Shown here: positions 53,314 to 62,832 of the stretch, piece after piece
Layout: each line of letters starts with the position of its first letter
Numbering within the stretch: position 1 is the first letter of the stretch
Assembly (NCBI GenBank): GCA_017449495.1
Contig: JAFTFO010000014.1
Location: forward strand, 62,001-126,000
Direction of reading: 5' to 3'
Source of the DNA: Prevotella sp.
GTDB taxonomy: Bacteria; Bacteroidota; Bacteroidia; Bacteroidales; Bacteroidaceae
Length of the DNA: 64,000 nt
The notes under the pieces: generated by a model
What the model was told of the DNA's origin: nothing
Database searches by the model: none
Seen by the model: the letters and a program-made list of their open reading frames with translations, nothing else
Program-made: the position numbers and the translations under genes

Positions 53314-55173
53314 ATGGATACGCAAAACAATTACAAACGCACAGTAGCAGGCTCAGTAGGAGCAGGCATGGGTGCAATCTTTAATGGATCAGGACGTACT
53401 TATTACATCCTGGAGCACAAGACCAGTTCTAAGTATCACAGTGCTGGTGAGTCACAGAAGATCATCATCGACCAGATTGAAATCGGTCGTGATGCAGCTT
53501 GTCAAGTTCGTTATGACGAATCTTTTGACACTGTCAGCCGCAAGCATGCTGCCATCGTTCGTGATGGTAACAACTGGCAGTTAGTTCATCTGTCGACCTC
53601 AAATCCCACGTTGGTGAATGGTCGTCCTATTCAGGGCACCTACTACCTTCAGTCAGGTGATGAGATTCAACTCTCAGTCAACGGTCCGCGTCTCGGCTTC
53701 ATCCAGCCGCAAGGCAAGCAGGGTCTCACTTCAAGCATCAAGCTCACCGAGCGTATGAATCTGTTCCGCCAGCAGGCACTCCGTCCCTATCGTCGAGCTA
53801 TCTGGGCACTCTCCGCATTGCTCATTCTGGCTATTCTTGGTTTCGGCGCATGGAACTACAAGCTCACGCTCGACAATCAGGCTTTGCGTCAAGAGATGGC
53901 ACTCTATCAGGCACAGGTCGACTCTCTCGGTATGGAGAAACTTAAGCTTGACAATATGGAACAACAGCTGACGGCCCAGTTGGCTGCCGACCCGAACAAC
54001 CAGGAGGTAAAGCAGCAGCTTGGACAGGTTCAGCAGGAGCGTGTCCGTGTGGTCTATGCTTATAATAACGCATCCCAGAGACTGGCTTCCACGAAAGCCA
54101 AGATGGCTGAATACGGCTTTGATGATGACGATGATGAAGATGAATCAGCTGTTTCTGGTGAAGCTCCTGCAGCAATTGCAGATGCAACAGGTGGAAATGC
54201 AGGTCTCGGCTCTACAGGTCCTATCACAGATGGTCAGGAGCGCTGGGACAATTCAGAGCAAGCCATGGTGTCATCAAATGGTGTCGCTGTTAATCCAGGC
54301 AACAAGAACGACTTTGTTGACAGGTCGAATCCGACTATCGCAGAATCAGCAAAGCAATCAGCAGGTGCTTCAGACAATATCGTCAACTACTACAATGATA
54401 TTTATACATTGAAAGTTAAGCGTATTACCCTGGAGCGTGATGGCAATTCTTATGATCCAGGTATCGCCACCAGTCAGTTGGTTGTAGGTACAGGTTTTGT
54501 TATTGGCGGTAAGTTCATTACAGCCCGTTCCAACCTGCAGCCATGGGTATACCGTAATGTATATCGCGACGATTGGCGTCAGCTGTTGGCAGAATATGTG
54601 GCAGCTGGATTCCATGTGATCATTGATTTCGAGGCTTACTCAACCCGTGGTTCTGGTCACCCGCTCCGCTTCAGCAATACTCAGTTTGATCTGGCTTCAC
54701 TCGAGGCATACGACGGTAAGGATATCGTCGACATTCGCAAGGATGTCCAGAAACGAGTCAAGCAGTGGGGTATCGACATTAAGTATACCAAGCGTACCCG
54801 TGAGCGTTTCGTTGTGACATATTACACCGATAACTCTCACAATGCAGCTTCTCTGTCACTTGGTGCTCCTGGTGGTCTGCCTGTTGACATCCCGACTGCA
54901 CAGAGCCTGAAGGGTAGCGAGGAAGTTGTGATTGCCGGTTTCTCTGGTAGAACGGATATTCAGGTACTCTCGAACTACATCAAGTACTTCACCAGTCGTA
55001 CCTCTCGTCTGGCTGCGCATTTCATCACGCTGCAGGATGCCTCTACCAACTTTGGCTTCACTGGTTCACCTGCTTTCTTCAAGGAGAGCAATGGCAGCTA
55101 TCGTGTTGTAGGTGTCAACGTAGGTAATTTCGGAGGTGAGGTACGTATCGTTCCGATTCACAGAGTAAGATAA
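53314..55173 (+). CDS. FHA - TM - coiled coil - trypsin-like pseudoprotease
   Basis: 619-aa membrane protein; the ATG at 53314 is preferred. The N-terminal FHA domain (~50-130) keeps GR, SRKHA and VNGR, so it can bind phosphothreonine in the cytoplasm. A TM helix (~162-178) is followed by coiled coil (~185-265) and an acidic linker. The C-terminal trypsin-like domain (~360-619) reads GTGFVIGGKFITARSNLQ where a His is expected and GFTGSPAFF with Thr where the Ser sits, so it is probably inactive or altered. It could carry cytoplasmic phosphorylation state across the membrane. Confidence 0.8.
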   Translation: MDTQNNYKRTVAGSVGAGMGAIFNGSGRTYYILEHKTSSKYHSAGESQKIIIDQIEIGRDAACQVRYDESFDTVSRKHAAIVRDGNNWQLVHLSTSNPTLVNGRPIQGTYYLQSGDEIQLSVNGPRLGFIQPQGKQGLTSSIKLTERMNLFRQQALRPYRRAIWALSALLILAILGFGAWNYKLTLDNQALRQEMALYQAQVDSLGMEKLKLDNMEQQLTAQLAADPNNQEVKQQLGQVQQERVRVVYAYNNASQRLASTKAKMAEYGFDDDDDEDESAVSGEAPAAIADATGGNAGLGSTGPITDGQERWDNSEQAMVSSNGVAVNPGNKNDFVDRSNPTIAESAKQSAGASDNIVNYYNDIYTLKVKRITLERDGNSYDPGIATSQLVVGTGFVIGGKFITARSNLQPWVYRNVYRDDWRQLLAEYVAAGFHVIIDFEAYSTRGSGHPLRFSNTQFDLASLEAYDGKDIVDIRKDVQKRVKQWGIDIKYTKRTRERFVVTYYTDNSHNAASLSLGAPGGLPVDIPTAQSLKGSEEVVIAGFSGRTDIQVLSNYIKYFTSRTSRLAAHFITLQDASTNFGFTGSPAFFKESNGSYRVVGVNVGNFGGEVRIVPIHRVR

Positions 55174-55185
55174 TCTTATTATTAT

Positions 55186-56283
55186 ATGTCAGAAGTAAAA
55201 ATCAAACTTGCTGCAGGCACAAATGTCGGACTCATCCGTCAGAACAATGAAGATAACTTTGTTGTCTCCAGTGACCTCAGCACTTCTGAATGGCTCATCC
55301 CCCAAGCCGGTCCCCATGCCGACTTGGGGGAGTTTGGTGCCCTCCTCGTCGTAGCTGACGGTATGGGCGGTGCCAATGCGGGTGAAGTGGCTTCAGCCAT
55401 TGCTGTAGAGACTATTCAGGAAAAATTCACGCCTGAACAACTTAAGGATGTTACTAAGAGTGACAAGGATATTCAGGAGTTTATGAAGGACGTAGTCAAG
55501 GAGGCAGACCTCAACATCTTCAACCACAGTAAGGAAGACGAGGCCACCCGTGGTATGGGTACCACCATCGTGATGGCGTGGATCCTTGGCGACAAAGCCT
55601 ATGTCTGTTGGTGTGGAGACAGTCGCTGCTATGTACTCAACAAACAGCATGGTCTCATCCAACTTTCCAAAGACCATTCCTATGTTCAGGAACTTGTAGA
55701 CAAAGGAGAACTGAATCCCGAACTGATGCACGATCATCCCTTGTCTAACGTCATCACCCGGTGTCTGGGCGATGTGGAGAATCGTGCTGATCCCGAGACA
55801 CGTATCTATCAGATTCATAACGGTGATATCATCATGCTTTGTAGTGATGGCTTGTGTGGTATCTGTCATGATGACGTGATTCTCGACACGATGATCAAGT
55901 ATCACGAAGATCCCATGGAGTGTAAGAACGAACTTATCTCTGTCGCACTCTCTGCTGGTGGTTATGACAATGTGACCATAGCCCTTGCCAACATAAAGAC
56001 CGACGAGGAAACGGAAGAAGAGCAGCAGACTGAGGATGGAAAAGAAGATGACAAAGACAAAGAGAAGTCCGAAGAAGAAGTCCTTTCTACCACTGTTCGC
56101 AGCGAAGTTATTGGACATCGTGTCAAGAAAGGGAAAGGCAGGTATTTCCTATTCCTGTTATTGCTCATCATCATTGGCTGCATAGCCTATCTATGGCTGG
56201 CCAATGATAGTGACCCTGTGAAGCAAGCCTTTTTGTCGGTCGTAACACCCTACTGGGACAAATTGACGAGTTACATTAAATAG
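55186..56283 (+). CDS. PP2C-type Ser/Thr phosphatase with C-terminal TM helix
   Basis: 365-aa metal-dependent phosphatase, presumably opposing the kinases. Metal-binding motifs are intact: NEDNF near the N-terminus, VADGMGG (Asp58), CSDGLCG, and GGYDNVT. Then follow an acidic linker (residues ~268-300), a basic patch and one TM helix (FLFLLLLIIIGCIAYLWL), which puts the catalytic domain in the cytoplasm next to the membrane. Gaps of 12 and 14 bp to its neighbours. Confidence 0.93.
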   Translation: MSEVKIKLAAGTNVGLIRQNNEDNFVVSSDLSTSEWLIPQAGPHADLGEFGALLVVADGMGGANAGEVASAIAVETIQEKFTPEQLKDVTKSDKDIQEFMKDVVKEADLNIFNHSKEDEATRGMGTTIVMAWILGDKAYVCWCGDSRCYVLNKQHGLIQLSKDHSYVQELVDKGELNPELMHDHPLSNVITRCLGDVENRADPETRIYQIHNGDIIMLCSDGLCGICHDDVILDTMIKYHEDPMECKNELISVALSAGGYDNVTIALANIKTDEETEEEQQTEDGKEDDKDKEKSEEEVLSTTVRSEVIGHRVKKGKGRYFLFLLLLIIIGCIAYLWLANDSDPVKQAFLSVVTPYWDKLTSYIK

Positions 56284-56297
56284 AATAATTGGTATAT

Positions 56298-57968
56298 ATG
56301 ACATTCAAAGAAGGAAGTATCGTAGCCGAGCATTATCAGCTTAAGCGTCAACTCGGTCAAGGCAGTTTTGGCGACGTGTGGCTGGCACACAACCTGCTGG
56401 CGGACATTGACGTTGCCATTAAGTTCTATGGAGTGTTGGACTCGAATGGTCTCGAAGAATTCCGCAATGAATTTAAGGTTGCCTATAAACTGCGCCATCC
56501 CAATCTGCTCAACATCAACCATTTTGATGTCTATGAGAACTGTCCTTACTTAGTAATGCCCTATTGTGCCAACGGCTCTGTTAATCATTTGATAGGAAAG
56601 ATGCCAGAGTCAGAGATATGGAATTTTATTCTTGATGTGTCTGGTGGATTGGCATTCCTTCATGACCAGCAGCCACCGATTGTGCATCAAGATATCAAAC
56701 CTGATAACATCTTGATAACCAGCGACGGCCGTTATGTCATCTCAGACTTTGGCATCAGTCGTAGCTTCCGGACGAAGATGAGCCGTACGAATAACAACAT
56801 CAGCAGTTCCGGGACAATAGCCTATATGGGGCCAGAAAGATTTTCTGAGAAGCCCTTAGTGGTGCTTGCAAGTGATATCTGGGCATTCGGCATGACACTC
56901 TATGAGTTAATGACAGGAGATGTACTTTGGGAAGGTATGGGTGGTTGTGTGCAATTGAATGGTGCGCGCATCCCAACTATAAGTGGAAACTTCTCACCAG
57001 AACTGATAAACCTTGTCACTTCCTGCCTTGCTGCAGAAACATGGAATCGTCCGACGGCTACTCAGATCAATGAACTTGCTGCAGCACGTCTACAGAACAA
57101 GCCCTTTGTTCCAATCACACCTATTGAGATACCAAAGACGGAACCCATGCGGCCCCAGCCATCTAACAATTATGTCAGCAACTATCATCCATCATCTGCA
57201 CCAGTCATTAATAAGGTGTCAGAGAAACTGGTTTCATCAGACAAGAAGTCAGGACCACATCTCACTAATAACCAGCGTAATGGACTAATCATAGCTGTCG
57301 CTGCATTTTTTGTTATAGCCCTCCTTTCAGGTGTGGTGATGTACTTCAACAAACAAAACGAAGATCAAATTTCCAAGACTCGCCAGCGCCTCGATGCGTT
57401 AAAGAATAATCAGGAAATTCTTACTCCCCAAGAAAACAAACCGCAACCGTTGTTTGTTCCCGAGTCACCACAACCCACAACCAAACAGCCGATCGCAAAG
57501 CCAGCCAAGGTGGATGACCGCATTATCATGAAACCGGCAAAGCCCGCAAAGAAAGTCACCATCAACCAGCAGACTAACAATACGGCCAATGATGATGCTA
57601 TCTTCTATGCCTGCCAGTCTGTCAACGACTATGAATCATATTTGAATTCCTTCCCTAATGGTCGGCATCGTACTGCAGCCCAGAATGCTATCAATAGCCT
57701 ACTGGACAGACATAATAACGTCGCCAATGGAGCCGTACCTGATAATAGCTATGCGCCTCGTCGGCGTATGACCCAAGACCCGCCTGTTACTTTCCATGAT
57801 GATGTACCCCCACCCCGTCGTTCGGGTTACAACTCCAACTATGGTGGAGGTCAGCGCCAACCTAATCGATCCTATGGCTCTCAGGGAGGCAATATGCGTA
57901 GTAGTGGTATGCGAAGCGGTGGTTCGCATAGTAGCGGTTCTTCCAACAGACATGCAAGATCACATTAA
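56298..57968 (+). CDS. Membrane-anchored Ser/Thr kinase (kinase 3, HQD type)
   Basis: 556-aa protein from ATG at 56298; the TTG upstream is unlikely. The kinase domain has LGQGSFGDVWL, Lys42, HQDIKPDN (Asp132), DFG 150-152 and GTIAYMGPERFS, with the same GG-VQ-GA-IP insert as kinases 1 and 4. One TM helix (LIIAVAAFFVIALLSGVVMY) is followed by a polar outer part with a helical YLNSFPNGRHRTAAQ unit and a Gly/Ser/Arg-rich tail. The tail (SYGSQGGNMRSSGMRSGG) is unlike the other kinases and may be unstructured. Confidence 0.92.
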   Translation: MTFKEGSIVAEHYQLKRQLGQGSFGDVWLAHNLLADIDVAIKFYGVLDSNGLEEFRNEFKVAYKLRHPNLLNINHFDVYENCPYLVMPYCANGSVNHLIGKMPESEIWNFILDVSGGLAFLHDQQPPIVHQDIKPDNILITSDGRYVISDFGISRSFRTKMSRTNNNISSSGTIAYMGPERFSEKPLVVLASDIWAFGMTLYELMTGDVLWEGMGGCVQLNGARIPTISGNFSPELINLVTSCLAAETWNRPTATQINELAAARLQNKPFVPITPIEIPKTEPMRPQPSNNYVSNYHPSSAPVINKVSEKLVSSDKKSGPHLTNNQRNGLIIAVAAFFVIALLSGVVMYFNKQNEDQISKTRQRLDALKNNQEILTPQENKPQPLFVPESPQPTTKQPIAKPAKVDDRIIMKPAKPAKKVTINQQTNNTANDDAIFYACQSVNDYESYLNSFPNGRHRTAAQNAINSLLDRHNNVANGAVPDNSYAPRRRMTQDPPVTFHDDVPPPRRSGYNSNYGGGQRQPNRSYGSQGGNMRSSGMRSGGSHSSGSSNRHARSH

Positions 57969-57980
57969 AAATATTAATAT

Positions 57981-58727
57981 ATGAAGACAATCAGACTAAC
58001 AGTAGTAACATTCCTGCTCACTATTTGCCATGTGTCGTTTGCACAGTATGATGGCGACGGGTACTATTACCCAGAATACGACACCCAAGGGCCGACGACC
58101 CGTTATTCAAGTTACAGCCAGACAACCTATATCGATGATTATGAGGAAGGATGGTGTAATTTCTATGCAGAGTATTCACCCTTGAAGTTGACAACGACGG
58201 CAAAGGGCGCGGAAGACAGACTCTTCCATACTGCCACCATTGGCTTCAGTTACAACTATGTCATAGGTGAAAGCCCAGCTACTGTTGAAGTGGGCTTTGA
58301 GGCCAGCGGCTCATGGTTTTCAGAACGGCTTGAAAATGGTGATAAGAGTAGTTTGTCATACTATAATGGAAAGATTCCCCTCAACATAGGTCTCCGCTTT
58401 CCAGTGGCCGAGGGATTTTGGATTGTCCCTTATGGCGGTCTTAATGTGAAATGGAATATCTATGGCGAGGAACGCATGAGATATAGAGACGGAAGCAGCG
58501 AGACATGGGAGATTTTCAATAAAGATTATATGGTAGACAGTGACTATAACCGCTTCCAACTTGGTTATCAGGCAGGCTTAAAGTTTGTCATCGGCAACAG
58601 CGTCTCTGTAGGAGCTGCATGGAAGGCCGACCTCACACCATTCAGTAGTTATTATGATGATGGTACAAGGAAGGAGGAAAAGGAGCGGTTCCGTGGGCTG
58701 GCCTTCACCCTTGGATATGTCTTCTGA
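57981..58727 (+). CDS. Outer-membrane beta-barrel-like protein
   Basis: 248-aa exported protein (signal peptide MKTIRLTVVTFLLTICHVSFAQ). After a Tyr-rich spacer the rest has alternating strand pattern (ATVEVGFEASGSWF, KIPLNIGLRFPV, RFQLGYQAGLKFVI) and ends in an aromatic strand (AFTLGYVF), as outer-membrane barrels do. About eight strands are plausible. I do not recognise a specific family. Its place inside the kinase island suggests an envelope end of the same pathway. Confidence 0.75.
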   Translation: MKTIRLTVVTFLLTICHVSFAQYDGDGYYYPEYDTQGPTTRYSSYSQTTYIDDYEEGWCNFYAEYSPLKLTTTAKGAEDRLFHTATIGFSYNYVIGESPATVEVGFEASGSWFSERLENGDKSSLSYYNGKIPLNIGLRFPVAEGFWIVPYGGLNVKWNIYGEERMRYRDGSSETWEIFNKDYMVDSDYNRFQLGYQAGLKFVIGNSVSVGAAWKADLTPFSSYYDDGTRKEEKERFRGLAFTLGYVF

Positions 58728-58767
58728 AAAGATCATGTGAATATTATAGAAGAACTTCAAATAAACA

Positions 58768-60318
58768 ATGGCAATATTTGACGAAAGATACGAACAAGAA
58801 GAATTACTCGGGCGAGGAGCTTTCTCTGAAGTATGGAAAGTAAGAGACATCCAGACAGGAGTAACCCTTGCCCTGAAGATATACAACCCTACCACGGGTA
58901 TCGATGAGGATGGCAAGGACATCCTTACACATGAGTTTGCCCTCATGGTAAATGCCAATCATAAGAACTTGCTACGCCCCCTGTTCTTTGCCATCAGTGG
59001 TGACAGGCCTTATCTGATCCTGCCGTTCTGCGAAAGAGGTAACATCGGAAAGATGGTGGGTATGATGGATGAGGAAGAGGCCTGGAAACTGCTTCGAGAT
59101 GCTTCCAGTGCTCTGGCTTATCTTCACAGCATGAATCCCCCTGTGCTGCATCAGGACATCAAGCCTGCCAATATCCTGCTCAATGACAACGGTGACTATA
59201 TGCTTACAGACTTTGGCGTTAGCACACAAGTCAAGCAGTCGCTAAGCCGTGTGTCTAATCAGGACATGGCACTGCTTTCTGCCGGTACAATCTCCTATAT
59301 GGCACCCGAACGGTTCTCCCGCAACAATCTGCCTGTAATGGCCAATGATATCTACTCGCTCGGTTCCACTATCTATGAGCTGACGTCAGGAACGCTCCCC
59401 TTCGGTAACGACGGTGGACTTCTTCAAAGGAAAGGAGCGGAAATCCCTGAATTACCTGGTGACTTCTCGCCCCTACTGAAACATACGCTCGACAGTTGTC
59501 TGCAAGAAGAGCCTTGGCAGCGTCCAAGTGCTGAACAATTGGAAGAGATAGCCACCCGTGCTATCCGCCATCCGGAACTTCGCAATGCTGTTCCCAAAGC
59601 AGAGGCAGCTTCTAAGGCCACAACCATGCAGATACCAGACGAATACCTACAACCTGCAGACAGTTCAGTCAAAGGCACTGTTATAGAGGCTGCACCCACG
59701 GAAGAAAAGAAATCCAGTAACAGACTCTACATGATGATTGCGGCAGTGGTCATCGCAATTCTAACAGCCGTGGGATTCTTCATCATGGGTAATGATGGTG
59801 ACACCGCTGATAATCTGAGCCAGCAGGCCATTGCTGACTCCCTTTTGAAGCAGGCAGAGCTGGCTGAGTTCGAAGTCTGTAAAGAACTGTTTGCAAACGA
59901 AGATCCCGACAGTGTGAAAAGTGCCCTCAACAGGATGGCTGCTCTCGCAGAGAAAGGCAATAGGGAAGCAATCCATGAGATGGCCTATACTTATGCCTGG
60001 ATACCCAGCGACTCAGAGTCAGACCGACGTAAGCGGCTCTTGGGCTGGCAGATCGATGACAACGGCATCCCTGTATCTAAGGAGATTAAAATGTCGTCTA
60101 TCGACTGGCTGGAAAAATCCATTAATGTGACAGACTCCACGGACTATAAGTCACTCTATTGGCTGTCGTTCTATTATTTAAACGCCATTGGCGTGAACCA
60201 AGACTTCGGGAAGGCGCGTCAGTTGCTCAAGACTGCCAGTATCCAGGCTGGACAGAAACAGGACATAGTGTTCAAAGGGAAGATAGATGATACCATCAAA
60301 CAATTAGATAATATATAA
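58768..60318 (+). CDS. Membrane-anchored Ser/Thr kinase (kinase 4, HQD type)
   Basis: 516-aa kinase. LGRGAFSEVW, Lys37, HQDIKPAN (Asp130), DFG 148-150 and GTISYMAPERFS are present, with the shared GG-LQ-GA-IP insert. The TM helix is at ~320-340. The outer ~175 residues are helical and resemble Sel1/TPR-like repeats (AALAEKGNREAIHEMAYTYA; YWLSFYYLNAIGV), a likely protein-binding sensor part. The WG-repeat gene begins at its stop codon (TAATG). Confidence 0.92.
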   Translation: MAIFDERYEQEELLGRGAFSEVWKVRDIQTGVTLALKIYNPTTGIDEDGKDILTHEFALMVNANHKNLLRPLFFAISGDRPYLILPFCERGNIGKMVGMMDEEEAWKLLRDASSALAYLHSMNPPVLHQDIKPANILLNDNGDYMLTDFGVSTQVKQSLSRVSNQDMALLSAGTISYMAPERFSRNNLPVMANDIYSLGSTIYELTSGTLPFGNDGGLLQRKGAEIPELPGDFSPLLKHTLDSCLQEEPWQRPSAEQLEEIATRAIRHPELRNAVPKAEAASKATTMQIPDEYLQPADSSVKGTVIEAAPTEEKKSSNRLYMMIAAVVIAILTAVGFFIMGNDGDTADNLSQQAIADSLLKQAELAEFEVCKELFANEDPDSVKSALNRMAALAEKGNREAIHEMAYTYAWIPSDSESDRRKRLLGWQIDDNGIPVSKEIKMSSIDWLEKSINVTDSTDYKSLYWLSFYYLNAIGVNQDFGKARQLLKTASIQAGQKQDIVFKGKIDDTIKQLDNI

Positions 60319-62114
60319 TGAAAAAGATACTGCTTTCAATCGCTCTTTTCATTCCAGCATTTGCCTGCGCTCAAGTAGCCAAATGGGTCATCCATCCGTC
60401 GTACGATCATATCCGCATGCTCGGCGACGGTTACTACATAGTATCCCAGAACGACAAATACGGAATCCTCGACGCTACGGAGAAAGAAATCGTGCCATTG
60501 CAATACGATAGTATCTCGCCGTTTAACTCGCACATGGGACTGCTCTTCAACGATGGCAAGTGCATCGGCTATACCAGCGATAAAGGTGAGGTACACGACT
60601 TTTCTGTACATCATTATAAGCTCGGCAGCATGAGCCGTTTCTCCGACGGATACCTGGCCGTTTACAACCCTACAGGCTACTGGTACGTGCGTGCCGAAGA
60701 CGGTAGTGCTGTGGGCCCCTATGCCTACGCCAGTCCCTTTTGTGAAGGCTATGCATGGGTTAGAGTTCCTAAGTCGATGAAGCATATATTCGATGGTGGC
60801 TACACTTACGATGTTATCTCTGCCAAGACTGGCCAGCCAGCAGAACTGGCTTTAGGCGAAGACTTCGACAAGGAGGATATTGACTTCGTTTCTTCTCCCA
60901 GTAATGGTAAGAGCATAATTGTGTTGAAGAAGCGGTTCTATGAATACGACTATAAGACGGCGACACTAACACCACTGTCTACCGATGGTGACATAGAAAA
61001 TAAAAAGAGCCGTGTCATGGCCAACGAGCGCCCAGTTAAAGTCAATACAGAGGAGAAGGGCTATAGTATCATTTTTAAGCAGGGTATGATGACCTTCGAC
61101 CATCTGATGCGCCTGACGGGTATTGGCTACACAGGCCAGCCATCCCGTCAGATAGCTGTACCACAAGATGAGGTCACCGATCCGCAAAGTTCCATCAAAG
61201 CGATAGTCTATAATGGCACTGACCTCATGGGCCTACAGTGTGAGGGTAAGGAAGTGTTGCCTGCACAATTCGAAGATGTGGTGAAAGTGTGGGACAACGA
61301 GGCTCAGGTTAAACAAAAGGGTAAGTATGGCGTTGTCAATATTGACCCCAAGGCCACTTGTCGATTCGTTCTCAACGAAGGTCTCGATATCGGTTTTGAA
61401 CATAAGACAGCAAAGAGCAGTATTAAGGTGGTCTGTCCCCCTTACATGACTCTCTCCCTGATGACCCTGTCAAGTGAGGATGATAACTGCGTCATTAATA
61501 TCGATACCCGTCGGGAGAACGTCAATGTTGAGACCGCCGTGCTAAGCTACGAGACCACCCTTAACATTCCAGAAGAGATTGGTTTGGAGCGTACACCATC
61601 GACAGTCAAATTTTCACTCAACTACGACGGCCTGAAGTTCAGCCCAGCTATCATACCATATAAGAAATGGTATATCAACAATTACGCCGTGCAGATGCTC
61701 TCCCATCAGATTGGCGGCTCTGTGCTTACGGCTGAGATCATTATCCGCAACACAGGCCAGCGAGATGGTATGAACTACTTCCGCGACGTGAATATCGAGG
61801 CTGAAGACTCCGTTATCTGTACCTTCAGTAAGATGACCGAGGAACTTTACAGCGCCCGTATGTTTGGCTGGAGCCATAGCACCGTGCGTTTCAATGTCGA
61901 CATCACCGAAGACGGCTGCCCCACCATCTCATACCCCTTTGAGGTCAATGTACGTGGAGGTGGCTCAGGCAATGCCCTCAAGGAAAAAGAAGCTGACACC
62001 ACGGAAGACCAGAAGCCAGCCATCGTGAACGCTACTGGTAAGGTGAAGAAGAGATCAAAGGCCAAGCCTGCGGCCAAGAAAGACGAAAAGAAGGTACTCT
62101 TTGTCCCCAAATGA
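60318..62114 (+). CDS. Exported WG-repeat protein
   Basis: 598-aa exported protein (signal peptide [19 protein letters not shown]). The N-terminal half has WG/KWG-like units ([20 protein letters not shown]; later [11 protein letters not shown]) that form beta repeats. The middle is a beta-rich unknown domain. The Lys-rich end ([12 protein letters not shown]) is unusual for an exported protein. It shares one base with kinase 4, so the pair is probably translated together. Function unknown; likely a periplasmic sensor or surface component. Confidence 0.75.
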   Translation: MKKILLSIALFIPAFACAQVAKWVIHPSYDHIRMLGDGYYIVSQNDKYGILDATEKEIVPLQYDSISPFNSHMGLLFNDGKCIGYTSDKGEVHDFSVHHYKLGSMSRFSDGYLAVYNPTGYWYVRAEDGSAVGPYAYASPFCEGYAWVRVPKSMKHIFDGGYTYDVISAKTGQPAELALGEDFDKEDIDFVSSPSNGKSIIVLKKRFYEYDYKTATLTPLSTDGDIENKKSRVMANERPVKVNTEEKGYSIIFKQGMMTFDHLMRLTGIGYTGQPSRQIAVPQDEVTDPQSSIKAIVYNGTDLMGLQCEGKEVLPAQFEDVVKVWDNEAQVKQKGKYGVVNIDPKATCRFVLNEGLDIGFEHKTAKSSIKVVCPPYMTLSLMTLSSEDDNCVINIDTRRENVNVETAVLSYETTLNIPEEIGLERTPSTVKFSLNYDGLKFSPAIIPYKKWYINNYAVQMLSHQIGGSVLTAEIIIRNTGQRDGMNYFRDVNIEAEDSVICTFSKMTEELYSARMFGWSHSTVRFNVDITEDGCPTISYPFEVNVRGGGSGNALKEKEADTTEDQKPAIVNATGKVKKRSKAKPAAKKDEKKVLFVPK

Positions 62115-62124
62115 TCATCCAGGA

Positions 62125-62805
62125 ATGAGAATAGACATCATTACCGTATTGCCAGAGATGCTCGAGGGATTTGTCCACGAGTCCATCTTGGCGCGTGCTG
62201 AGAAGAAAGGTCTGGCGGAGATTCGCCTACACAACCTACGTGACTATACACTCGACAAATGGCGTCGTGTGGACGACTATCCATACGGTGGCTCTGCCGG
62301 CATGGTTATGCAGTGCGAACCCATCGATCGGTGTATCTCTGCCCTCAAGGCCGAGCGTGACTACGACGAGGTCATCTTCACTTCGCCTGACGGTGAGCGC
62401 TTCGACCAGCATATCGCCAATGAACTTTCACTCAAAGGCAATCTCATCATTCTCGCAGGCCATTATAAGGGCATCGACCAGCGGATCCGTGACCATCTCA
62501 TCACCCGTGAGATATCTATAGGTGATTTCGTGTTGACGGGGGGTGAGCTGGTGGCAGCTATGATTGCCGATGCCATCGTCCGTGTAGTTCCTGGTGTTAT
62601 TGGCGATGAGCAGTCTGCCCTCTCCGACTGTTTCCAAGACGATCTCCTCGCGGCACCTATCTACACCCGTCCAGCCGATTATAAAGGCTGGAAGGTGCCC
62701 GATATTCTCTTGAGCGGTAACGAGGCCAAGATTCGTGAATGGGAACTTGATCAGGCCATGGAGCGAACCCGTCGCCTGCGGCCCGACCTGTTGAAAGAAG
62801 ATTAA
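62125..62805 (+). CDS. trmD: tRNA (guanine37-N1)-methyltransferase TrmD
   Basis: Essential methylation of G37 next to the anticodon, preventing frameshifts. ATG at 62125 after AGGA gives 226 residues ([17 protein letters not shown]). The knot motifs [21 protein letters not shown] and the substrate loop [17 protein letters not shown] are present. It lies 10 bp after the WG gene with no promoter visible between, so its expression is likely tied to the kinase island transcript unless a hidden promoter exists. Confidence 0.94.
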   Translation: MRIDIITVLPEMLEGFVHESILARAEKKGLAEIRLHNLRDYTLDKWRRVDDYPYGGSAGMVMQCEPIDRCISALKAERDYDEVIFTSPDGERFDQHIANELSLKGNLIILAGHYKGIDQRIRDHLITREISIGDFVLTGGELVAAMIADAIVRVVPGVIGDEQSALSDCFQDDLLAAPIYTRPADYKGWKVPDILLSGNEAKIREWELDQAMERTRRLRPDLLKED

Positions 62806-62832
62806 ATAAAGAATACTTAACTACTATTTAAA

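Noticed and set aside
48802..60318. Type VI secretion regulatory cluster (PpkA/PppA/Fha)
   Set aside because: Kinase, PP2C and FHA are present but no sheath, Hcp, VgrG or membrane-complex gene is in the window.
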